Assembly (NCBI GenBank): GCA_023386045.1
Contig: JAEWKK010000037.1
Span: 1-27,653 of the forward strand
Source of the DNA: Bacteroidota bacterium
GTDB taxonomy: Bacteria > Bacteroidota > Bacteroidia > Chitinophagales > Chitinophagaceae
Reading direction: 5' to 3'
Length of the DNA stretch: 27,653 bases
In this document: positions 21,687 through 27,653 of the stretch, piece by piece
Layout of the letters: each line of letters begins with the position of its first letter
How positions within the stretch are numbered: position 1 is the stretch's first letter
The notes under the pieces: model-generated
What the model was told of the DNA's origin: nothing
The model's database searches: none
Seen by the model: only the letters and a program-made list of their open reading frames with translations
Program-made: the position numbers and the translations under genes

Positions 21687-22073
21687 ATGAAAGTCAGACT
21701 CACCAGTATTTTAGTAGATAACCAGGACAAGGCATTAAAGTTTTATACAGAGATCCTTGGCTTCATTAAAAAAACAGAAGTGCCCCTGGGAGAGCACCGA
21801 TGGTTAACCGTGGTTTCAAAAGAAGAACCAGATGGAGTAGAAGTGGTCCTGGAACCCAATAGTTTCCCTCCTGCAAAAACTTTCCAGGAAGCCCTGTTCA
21901 ATGCAGGAATTCCCTTAACTGCTTTTTATGTGGAAGATGTGGAGCAGGAATACCAAAGGCTTCTTTCTCTTGGAGTCAGCTTTAGCATTGAACCAACCAT
22001 TATGGGACCAACCAAGATTGCGGTGCTTGATGACACCTGCGGCAATAATATCCAGATCTTTCAGATGCTCTAA
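21687..22073 (+). CDS. VOC (glyoxalase/bleomycin-resistance fold) family protein
   Basis: The 128-residue protein has the two beta-alpha-beta-beta-beta modules of the VOC fold: MKVRLTSILVDNQDKALKFYTEILGFIKKTEVPLGEHRWLTVV, then IPLTAFYVEDVEQEYQRLLSLGVSF and KIAVLDDTCGNNIQIFQML. The typical first metal-binding His is not obvious at the N-terminus, so an enzymatic role is open. The ATG at 21687 matches the usual VOC start; a TTG at 21666 would add seven residues. It is in the same orientation as the AraC-type gene before it and the ABC transporter 49 bp after it. Confidence 0.9.
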   Translation: MKVRLTSILVDNQDKALKFYTEILGFIKKTEVPLGEHRWLTVVSKEEPDGVEVVLEPNSFPPAKTFQEALFNAGIPLTAFYVEDVEQEYQRLLSLGVSFSIEPTIMGPTKIAVLDDTCGNNIQIFQML

Positions 22074-22122
22074 TAACTTAGCCACGGCCTGATTTTTCAT
22101 ATACCTTGCTGAAAAACCGGGA

Positions 22123-23925
22123 ATGAAGATCTTCTGGACCTATCTCAGGCCCTATAAATGGGTGGCAGTATTATCTATGGTCCTGGCTGCTGTGGCCCAG
22201 GCCCTGAACTTCCTTGACCCCATCATTTTTGGTAAGATCATTGACGACTATGCCCTGTCTCCTGGTAATAAAACAGAAGATGAACTGGTTCGGGGTATCA
22301 TTGGCATGCTCATACTGGCTATTGCTGTTTCTATCGGCGCGAGGCTTGCCAAAAGTTTCCAGGAATATTTTCTCAGGCTGGTGGTTCAAAAATTCGGCAA
22401 ATCGGTATTTGATGAAGGCCTCAAACAAACCCTGCGTCTTTCCTACCAGGAATTTGAAGAGCAGCGCAGTGGTGAAACATTATCCATTCTTCAAAAAACA
22501 AAAAGAGATACCGAAAATTTTTTAAGCTCCTTTATCAATATCCTCTTTTCAACTCTCGTGGGATTAGGCTTTCTCGGTTATTATGCAGTTACAAGGCACT
22601 GGGCGCTTATCCCGGTATTTTTTGTAGGTGTGGTTTTGCTTGGCGGACTAACGGGTTTGCTTAGTAAAAAAATAAAGACGGTACAAAGAAGGATCTTCAG
22701 GGAGAATGCGGTGATGTCGGGTAATATCACGGAGTCATTACGCAATATTGAACTGGTCAAAAGCCTGGGCCTCACCTATCCAGAGATCAGGAGACTGAAA
22801 TCCTTTACGCAGAATATTTATGAACTGGAAATGCTCAAAACAAAAAAGGTAAGAACACTGGGTTTTCTGCAGGGCATTACCATAAACCTTTTAAAGCAAT
22901 CCATTCTTTTTATTTTGCTATGGCTGATCTTCAGAAAGGCATTGACCGCTGGTGAGCTGATCTCCATGCAGTTCATCATGAATTATATGTTTGTTCCTCT
23001 ACAGGATCTTGGAACTATCATACTGGCATACAGGGAAGCAGAAGCATCGCTGCAGAATTTTGAGAACCTCATGAAAAAACCAGTAGAGTCAAGACCAGAA
23101 GAACCAGTTGAACTTGGAAGAATACAGACGCTTGAATTTCGTAATGTGGTTTTCAGGCACAGAACTGCTACAGAAAATTCTGTTGATGATCTTTCTTTCA
23201 AAATCAGCTCAGGTGAGTCCATTGCTTTTGTTGGACCAAGTGGTTCAGGAAAATCTACCCTGGTAAAATTGCTCGTGGGTTTATACACTCCGGTTAGTGG
23301 TGACATCTTTTTTGATGATGTACCGGTGAAGGATATCCGCTACAACAAAGTGAGAAGGCAGATAGGCTTTGTAACACAGGATACACAGTTGTTTGCAGGT
23401 ACGGTCAGGCAGAACCTGCAATTCATTAAAGCAAATGCTACTGAAGAAGAAATGCGTGCTGCTCTTGAAAAATCGGCTTCTTATAATCTTTTGAAAAGTC
23501 CGAAAGGACTGGATACGATACTTGGTGAAGGAGGTACAAAGCTTTCAGGTGGAGAAAAACAAAGACTTTCCATTGCCCGCGCTCTTTTACGCGACCCGCA
23601 ACTACTGATTTTTGATGAAGCTACAGCGTCACTTGATTCTTTAACCGAAGAAGCCATTACCGAAACCATTGATAATATTGCAGCAAGTGGCCAGCAGATG
23701 ATCATTGCCATTGCTCACAGGCTGTCAACCATTATGAAGGCCGACAGGATCTATGTTTTGGAAAAAGGAAGGATCGTTGAAACAGGAACGCATGAAAACC
23801 TGTTGCAGCAAAAAGGTTTGTATTATGCCATGTGGAGGCAGCAGGTAGGCGAAAGAGACAAACCACTAACCTATCATCCCGAAGCTGAAAAAGGAATTAC
23901 TAACCTGCCAGCTTTGGAAGAATGA
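22123..23925 (+). CDS. ABC transporter, fused permease and ATPase (exporter type)
   Basis: The 600-residue half-transporter would act as a homodimer in the inner membrane. The N-terminal membrane domain has about six helices within residues 12-310. The nucleotide-binding domain follows: Walker A GPSGSGKSTLVKLL near residue 371, Q-loop FVTQDTQLFAGTVRQNL, signature LSGGEKQRLSIARALL, Walker B LLIFDEATASLD and the H-loop IAHRLSTI. All catalytic motifs are intact. Its size and order fit the MsbA/ABCB-like exporters; the substrate (lipid, peptide or drug) cannot be told. It is probably at the end of a plus-strand run with the VOC gene, and is followed by a bidirectional terminator. Confidence 0.95.
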   Translation: MKIFWTYLRPYKWVAVLSMVLAAVAQALNFLDPIIFGKIIDDYALSPGNKTEDELVRGIIGMLILAIAVSIGARLAKSFQEYFLRLVVQKFGKSVFDEGLKQTLRLSYQEFEEQRSGETLSILQKTKRDTENFLSSFINILFSTLVGLGFLGYYAVTRHWALIPVFFVGVVLLGGLTGLLSKKIKTVQRRIFRENAVMSGNITESLRNIELVKSLGLTYPEIRRLKSFTQNIYELEMLKTKKVRTLGFLQGITINLLKQSILFILLWLIFRKALTAGELISMQFIMNYMFVPLQDLGTIILAYREAEASLQNFENLMKKPVESRPEEPVELGRIQTLEFRNVVFRHRTATENSVDDLSFKISSGESIAFVGPSGSGKSTLVKLLVGLYTPVSGDIFFDDVPVKDIRYNKVRRQIGFVTQDTQLFAGTVRQNLQFIKANATEEEMRAALEKSASYNLLKSPKGLDTILGEGGTKLSGGEKQRLSIARALLRDPQLLIFDEATASLDSLTEEAITETIDNIAASGQQMIIAIAHRLSTIMKADRIYVLEKGRIVETGTHENLLQQKGLYYAMWRQQVGERDKPLTYHPEAEKGITNLPALEE

Positions 23926-23952
23926 TCCATCAGAAGAATTTCCATAAAAAAA

Positions 23953-23976
23953 CCCCGCAGAGCGGGGATTCTTTTT
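23953..23976. terminator. bidirectional intrinsic terminator
   Basis: CCCCGC (23953-23958), AGA and GCGGGG (23962-23967) form a perfect hairpin. It is followed by ATTCTTTTT on the plus strand and by TTTTTTTAT on the minus strand. The plus-strand T-run overlaps the stop codon of the convergent thioredoxin-domain gene. Confidence 0.9.
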
Positions 23977-25156
23977 ATTCAAGCAGGCCGTTGACCATAC
24001 GGACCACCGCATCAGGTACATCTTCAGCATTCAAAATCTTCTTTGAATAATAATTCACCTTGTCCTGGTCCTCCATCCGAAAGTGGAGCACCAGAAGGGC
24101 CAGGTCCTTATAATAGACCTTATTTGTTTCATCCGGCTTTAACTGGTAAGCATTAACTATATCCAGCCATTGCTTGCCTTTGTTTTCATCCACAATGGTA
24201 TTGGTAGCAGAAATGATATTCACTGCCAGGTCAACAACAGGAAGTGAATAAACAGGATTAGTGATCAGTTCCTGCAAGGCTTCCAGGCCCTTTGCATTAT
24301 TTTGTTGGTCGAGGTATCTTTTTACTTTTAGTTTTTGCGTTTCCAGTAAGGCCGACTGTGGATAATAAGCTTCAACAATTTTTTTGAAAGCTGTAAAATC
24401 AGTTATATCGTTTTTGGTAGATTGAGCGTCGGCATAATTAACAACGAGTTGTAGTAATGTATTCTTATAAACATCCGCGGGCACTTCTATCGTTTTAGCC
24501 GCAGCTTCACGGTTTTTGTAAAGCTGGTCAAGATAATTTTTGGGTAGCTGTGTACCATGATCCAGTAGCAAAAGAAGCATTTCCTTTTCCATCAGTGGAA
24601 AGCTGTTGGATGCTATGTATTTTTTTACAATTTCCTCCACATCAGGATCACTTAATTCTTCAGCGGTATGCACCCATTTGTGAAAATCCGCCGGTATCAT
24701 TTTCCCCAGATGCGCTTTTTCCTTGATAGTATAAAATTGTGTTGCAGGATTCACAGCATCTTTCCCAAGTGAAATAAAATCATCAGCTTCCATGGCACCT
24801 ATGGTTTTGTGTACCACTTTGCCATCGCCATTGATAAAAAATAAAGTGGGATAAGAAGCCACACCCAGGTCTTCGGATAACTGGATGCCCTCTCCTTCTT
24901 CCATATCCATTTTCACATTGATAAAATTGTCATTGTAATACACACCCACGCTTTCATCAGTGAATACATTTTTTTGAAGGTATTTACAGGGGCCGCACCA
25001 GGTAGCATAAGCATCCAGGAAAATCAGCTTGTTTTGCTTTTTGGCAAGCGCCAGTACTTCCTTCCAGGATTTGCCCTGGATGAAGTTGATGCCGGCAAAG
25101 CTTTGAATGGTGAACAGGGTTAAAGAAACTAAGAGTACAAGGGAGGATTTTTTCAT
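23975..25156 (-). CDS. exported thioredoxin-domain protein with helical C-terminal region
   Basis: The 393-residue protein begins MKKSSLVLLVSLTLFTIQSFAG, a signal peptide. The thioredoxin domain at about residues 25-150 has DAYATWCGPCKYL with Cys54 and Cys57, and the cis-Pro loop ASYPTLFFING. The remaining ~240 residues look mostly helical (TPR-like) and lack known motifs. This resembles periplasmic thioredoxin-fold proteins of Bacteroidota that may reduce or isomerise disulfides. The ATG at 25156 is chosen because the upstream in-frame extension to 25228 has no signal-like start. It is convergent with the ABC exporter gene and shares its terminator. Confidence 0.88.
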   Translation of the reverse strand: MKKSSLVLLVSLTLFTIQSFAGINFIQGKSWKEVLALAKKQNKLIFLDAYATWCGPCKYLQKNVFTDESVGVYYNDNFINVKMDMEEGEGIQLSEDLGVASYPTLFFINGDGKVVHKTIGAMEADDFISLGKDAVNPATQFYTIKEKAHLGKMIPADFHKWVHTAEELSDPDVEEIVKKYIASNSFPLMEKEMLLLLLDHGTQLPKNYLDQLYKNREAAAKTIEVPADVYKNTLLQLVVNYADAQSTKNDITDFTAFKKIVEAYYPQSALLETQKLKVKRYLDQQNNAKGLEALQELITNPVYSLPVVDLAVNIISATNTIVDENKGKQWLDIVNAYQLKPDETNKVYYKDLALLVLHFRMEDQDKVNYYSKKILNAEDVPDAVVRMVNGLLE

Positions 25157-25307
25157 TGTGTGTAGTTTGGTGGAGTGAATAACGCAAAAAAATTTCAAAT
25201 GTTTTATTGATCTGCTGATTTGTTTCAAAAGGAAATGCCAATTTTGATTTGCAGTTCCACACCCTTTATTTGCGCATTCACACCGCTCCTTATAAAAGCT
25301 CCCTATT

Positions 25308-25315
25308 TAAGTTTG
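25308..25315 (+). promoter_or_regulatory. candidate -7 promoter element of the SRPBCC gene
   Basis: TAAGTTTG fits TAnnTTTG exactly and lies 24 bp before the start codon. A -33 TTTG at the ideal spacing is not visible. Confidence 0.45.
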
Positions 25316-25339
25316 CAAATCATCAATAAATAATCAATC

Positions 25340-25765
25340 ATGGAAACAGCCAACGCAACAACCATCACAGTTGAAACAACAGTGAACGCACCGGTAGAAA
25401 AAGTCTGGAAGTTCTGGAATGAACCCAGCCACATCACCCAATGGTGTCATGCCTCGGATGATTTGCATGCTCCCTTTGCAGAAAATGATTTACAGGAAGG
25501 TGGCAAGTACACCACTACCATGGCCGCAAAAGATGGCAGCATGCAATTTGATTTCTGGGGAATTTACGACAGGGTGGAAGAAAATAAATTCATTGCCCAC
25601 ACAATGGGAGATGGAAGAAAGGTTTCGGTCAAATTCATTGCGGATGGAGATGCCACGAAAATAGTGGAGCAGTTTGAAGCAGAAAATACGCACAGTGCCG
25701 AAATGCAAAAAACAGGCTGGCAGGCCATCCTGGACAATTTTAAAAAATACGTAGAAACACATTAA
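25340..25765 (+). CDS. SRPBCC/AHSA1-like START-domain protein
   Basis: The 141-residue protein shows the helix-grip fold of the AHSA1/SRPBCC superfamily. The first strand and helix read ITVETTVNAPVEKVWKFWNEPSHITQWC, followed by GGKYTTTMAAKDGSMQFDFWGIYDRVEENKFIAHTMGDGRKVSVKF and the long C-terminal helix EMQKTGWQAILDNFKKYVE. The 'MQKxGWxAILDNFKxYVE' ending is characteristic of the group. Such proteins bind hydrophobic ligands, but no function is assigned here. A -7 element lies upstream and a strong hairpin follows the stop. Confidence 0.93.
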   Translation: METANATTITVETTVNAPVEKVWKFWNEPSHITQWCHASDDLHAPFAENDLQEGGKYTTTMAAKDGSMQFDFWGIYDRVEENKFIAHTMGDGRKVSVKFIADGDATKIVEQFEAENTHSAEMQKTGWQAILDNFKKYVETH

Positions 25766-25768
25766 TAT

Positions 25769-25793
25769 AAGGGCAGCCCTGGGCTGTCCTTTT
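25769..25793 (+). terminator. intrinsic terminator of the SRPBCC gene
   Basis: AAGGGCAGCC pairs with GGGCTGTCCTT through one G-T wobble, ending in TTTT, 4 bp after the stop codon. Confidence 0.8.
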
Positions 25794-25820
25794 AAGTTAC
25801 CTTAATAGAAATAGAATGCC

Positions 25821-26171
25821 ATGAGTTTTCTTTCACTGCAGCCCTTTGTTCCTTCGGGTAAGGATTTTGAAAAAGCCAAATCATTTTTTATTGCTCTTGG
25901 CTTTGAATTGCAATGGGAAGTTGCCGGATATGCAGGACTTCAAAAAGATGGTTGTGGTTTTATTCTTCAACATTTTGACAATCCTGAATTCGCGGAAAAT
26001 TTCATGATCAATATTCGAATAACTGATGCCCATGGTTTTTATAAAGAAGTAATAGAAAAAAAACTGGCAGAATTATATAAGATCAGGATCAGTGAACCCA
26101 GGCAACAGCCCTATGGGTTGGAAGTGAACATTATTGATGCGGCAGGAGTATGCTGGCATTTTGTTCAATAG
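25821..26171 (+). CDS. VOC family, bleomycin-resistance-protein-like
   Basis: This 116-residue protein is a single compact VOC unit: LQPFVPSGKDFEKAKSFFIALGFELQWEVAGYAGLQKDGCGFILQHF, MINIRITDAHGFYKEVI and QPYGLEVNIIDAAGVCWHFVQ. The pattern 'FxxALGFE...YAxLQxDGxxFxLQ' and the closing 'xDPAGVxWHF'-like strand resemble small bleomycin-binding/resistance proteins, where a dimer sequesters a drug. No resistance function can be claimed. Its stop overlaps by 7 nt, tail to tail, with the stop of the phosphopantetheinyl transferase gene. Confidence 0.85.
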   Translation: MSFLSLQPFVPSGKDFEKAKSFFIALGFELQWEVAGYAGLQKDGCGFILQHFDNPEFAENFMINIRITDAHGFYKEVIEKKLAELYKIRISEPRQQPYGLEVNIIDAAGVCWHFVQ

Positions 26172-26815
26172 TAAATATCAATATGAGGCCTGGTAACCAG
26201 GTAACTCAGGCAAATATTTTTAAATAATTTTCCATCCACTTCAAGCTGACATTCCTGTTCTTTAGTAAATTTTATTTCGACACTAAAATCATTTCCTTCT
26301 AATTTTTCAAATCTTTTCAGGTGAATGTGTTTCCTGAAATCTACTTCCCCTTTCCCATACCATTTAAAAACGGCTTCCTTGCATGACCATGCAAGCGTAA
26401 GAAATGTGAGTTCATTTGCTTCTTTGTTTTGAAAGATGGCTGCATCTTCAGAAGAAAGAAATTTATGGCGGATGCGCTGCACTTTGTAGGAAGGTTCTTC
26501 AATGTCAATCCCCACCCTGTTTTCCGTACTGATGATCACAGCGGCGTAGTCCCCGCAATGAGAGATGGAAAAATGATAAGCTTCATCTTCTAAAAATGGT
26601 TTACGGGTATCGGCTATCCTGATCAATGAGAGGGGAAATTCTGGAAAAAGATATTTCATCAGGTATCGTCCGGCAAGGTGCTGCAGGCGCTTGTGCGGAT
26701 GGGTGATGTTGCGCTGCAGCGGCACCTGTGAAAGAAAGAAAGATTCTGGTTCTTCTATCTTCCAGATGGCAAATTTGGTGCTTCCGTCAATATCCTGTTG
26801 AAAAAAAATGGGCAT
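26165..26815 (-). CDS. 4'-phosphopantetheinyl transferase (Sfp-type superfamily)
   Basis: The enzyme moves 4'-phosphopantetheine from CoA to a Ser of carrier proteins. The 216 residues show FSISHCGDYAAVIIS (about residues 82-96), VGIDIEE with Asp104 and Glu106 for Mg, FLSSEDAAIF, and WSCKEAVFKWYGKG with the catalytic WxxKEAxxK (Trp143, Lys146, Glu147, Lys151). The length and motifs fit the Sfp/Gsp type rather than the short AcpS type. No NRPS or PKS genes are in the window. The ATG at 26815 is preferred to one at 26893: the longer form adds a basic segment unlike the family and would leave only 14 bp between divergent start codons. The 26893 start remains possible. Confidence 0.92.
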   Translation of the reverse strand: MPIFFQQDIDGSTKFAIWKIEEPESFFLSQVPLQRNITHPHKRLQHLAGRYLMKYLFPEFPLSLIRIADTRKPFLEDEAYHFSISHCGDYAAVIISTENRVGIDIEEPSYKVQRIRHKFLSSEDAAIFQNKEANELTFLTLAWSCKEAVFKWYGKGEVDFRKHIHLKRFEKLEGNDFSVEIKFTKEQECQLEVDGKLFKNICLSYLVTRPHIDIYY

Positions 26816-26907
26816 GAAAGCAATTTTCTGAATTATTTTGCCGCATCTCACGCGGACAGATCGCAAAGATGAATATTCGCGCTTAGATTCCATAAATAAG
26901 TCACGTT

Positions 26908-27444
26908 ATGATCCTCTCAGATTCCCGCATCCTCGAAGAAATTGAAAAAGGCACCATCAAGATCGAACCATATGACCGCGATTGCCTGGGCAGCAACAGC
27001 TATGATGTGCACCTGGGTAAATACCTGGCCACTTACCGCGAGCATATCCTGGATGCAAAAAAGCACAACGAGATCGAACATTTTGAAATTCCCGAAGAAG
27101 GATTTGTACTCTACCCGCATATATTTTACCTGGGAGTAACAGAAGAATATACCGAGACACATGCACACGTTCCCTTCCTGGAAGGAAAATCATCAACCGG
27201 CAGGCTGGGTATTGACATCCATGCTACAGCAGGAAAGGGTGATGTTGGGTTTTGTGGTAACTGGACTTTGGAGATCTCTGTAAAGCAACCTGTAAAGGTT
27301 TATCGTGGCATGCCTATTGGACAATTGATCTACTTCCCTGTAGATGGAAAAATTGAAGTCAGGTACAATGAAAAGAAGAATGCCAAATACAGTGGGCAGC
27401 ACCATAAGCCGGTGGAAAGCATGATGTGGAAGAATAGGTTCTGA
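26908..27444 (+). CDS. dcd: dCTP deaminase
   Basis: This cytosolic trimeric enzyme deaminates dCTP to dUTP, feeding dUMP and thymidylate synthesis. The 178 residues start MILSDSRILEEIEKGTIKIEPYD. They carry the dUTPase-superfamily motifs FLEGKSSTGRLGIDIHATAGKGDVGFCGNWTLEI, with catalytic Glu122 in TLEI, and GMPIGQLIYF near residues 135-144. The C-terminal NAKYSGQHHKPVESMM is the lid region of Dcd. The length is slightly shorter than E. coli Dcd (193). Whether it is monofunctional or a bifunctional DCD-DUT form cannot be settled by eye. It is divergent from the phosphopantetheinyl transferase gene. Confidence 0.95.
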   Translation: MILSDSRILEEIEKGTIKIEPYDRDCLGSNSYDVHLGKYLATYREHILDAKKHNEIEHFEIPEEGFVLYPHIFYLGVTEEYTETHAHVPFLEGKSSTGRLGIDIHATAGKGDVGFCGNWTLEISVKQPVKVYRGMPIGQLIYFPVDGKIEVRYNEKKNAKYSGQHHKPVESMMWKNRF

Positions 27445-27487
27445 TAGTTCACGGGTTCTCGAGTTGGGTCGCTTATCTTAGGATGCC

Positions 27488-27523
27488 TTGTCACCCTGGA
27501 AAGGGTTGTCACCCTGTTAAGGG
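27488..27523. repeat. two tandem 18-nt hairpin repeats
   Basis: Two adjacent copies of TTGTCACCCTG-xxA-AGGG (27488-27505 and 27506-27523) match at 16 of 18 bases. Each can fold as ACCCT with AGGGT around a 4-nt loop, and the loops (GGAA and GTTA) differ. The leading TTGTCAyCCTG is shared with the minus-oriented palindromic elements at 7005-7736. Confidence 0.7.
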
Positions 27524-27548
27524 TCATCGTGTATTCTAAGACTGCCAG

Positions 27549-27610
27549 ACCGTCAAAAAAAAGTTTTTACGCTGCTGGAAGATAGTTTACAATAAAGGGT
27601 GTTTGACGGT
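27549..27610. repeat. 9-bp inverted repeat around an A/T-rich spacer
   Basis: ACCGTCAAA (27549-27557) and TTTGACGGT (27602-27610) are perfect inverted copies 44 nt apart. A further TGACGG follows at 27614-27619. No gene is seen from 27445 to the window end. Confidence 0.5.
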
Positions 27611-27653
27611 TTATGACGGCAAACATTCTGTATAAGATCTTATTTCGGACGAT

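Noticed and set aside
20802..23925. A single resistance operon (OsmC, AraC, VOC, ABC exporter)
   Set aside because: The genes share a strand with 43-49 bp gaps, but no common promoter or functional link is visible; each type is common on its own in the phylum.

Overview
This 27.6-kb window comes from a chromosome of the phylum Bacteroidota, most likely the Chitinophagaceae or a close relative. The inference rests on several things. There is a lone TonB-dependent receptor with a carboxypeptidase-like N-terminal domain. Many small lipoproteins begin MKKxx...C, and genes lack clear Shine-Dalgarno sequences. Several genes have TAnnTTTG-type -7 promoter elements. Family types include DUF4382, YhhN, DoxX, a transglutaminase-like protein and an AraC/VOC pair. 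No rRNA, tRNA, CRISPR array, prophage or classical IS transposase was seen. The species cannot be read from the sequence alone.

Layout. Bases 1-2200 hold the 3' tail of a gene, an Lrp/AsnC regulator, and divergently ahcY (S-adenosylhomocysteine hydrolase). The gap between the last two carries a site very close to the E. coli Lrp consensus. Bases 2290-4770 hold an unknown protein, a YhhN membrane protein, a lipoprotein and a small membrane protein. Bases 4878-6887 hold a probable operon: a U32 (TrhP/YegQ-like) protein overlapping a one-cluster ferredoxin, then a dCMP deaminase. Bases 6888-7740 are the oddest part: palindromic repeats in both orientations plus a ~77-bp tandem array surround a small GIY-YIG nuclease gene, and one repeat copy supplies that gene's last codons and stop. 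Bases 7776-9413 hold a GlsB/YeaQ-like protein, a DoxX protein and an exported protein. Bases 9722-12711 hold a periplasmic transglutaminase-like protein and formate-tetrahydrofolate ligase. Bases 12791-15815 hold a SnoaL-like lipoprotein, an S41 peptidase, a rhodanese and a DUF4382 lipoprotein with a structured upstream region. Bases 15944-20490 hold two convergent PAS/histidine-kinase-like proteins with degenerate catalytic motifs and a TonB-dependent receptor. Bases 20802-23925 hold OsmC, AraC-type, VOC and ABC-exporter genes on one strand. Bases 23975-27444 hold a thioredoxin-domain protein, an SRPBCC protein, a VOC protein, a phosphopantetheinyl transferase and dCTP deaminase.

Functional threads. 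One-carbon and methyl-cycle metabolism is represented by ahcY and fhs. Deoxypyrimidine supply is represented by dCMP deaminase and dCTP deaminase, two routes toward dUMP for thymidylate synthesis. tRNA modification is the likely role of the U32 protein, with the overlapping ferredoxin a plausible electron donor. Envelope and stress functions account for much of the rest. Most genes look like ordinary housekeeping or accessory genes. The best candidates for something little described are the palindrome family with its GIY-YIG gene, the mutually exclusive hairpins before the DUF4382 gene, and the paired degenerate PAS kinases.
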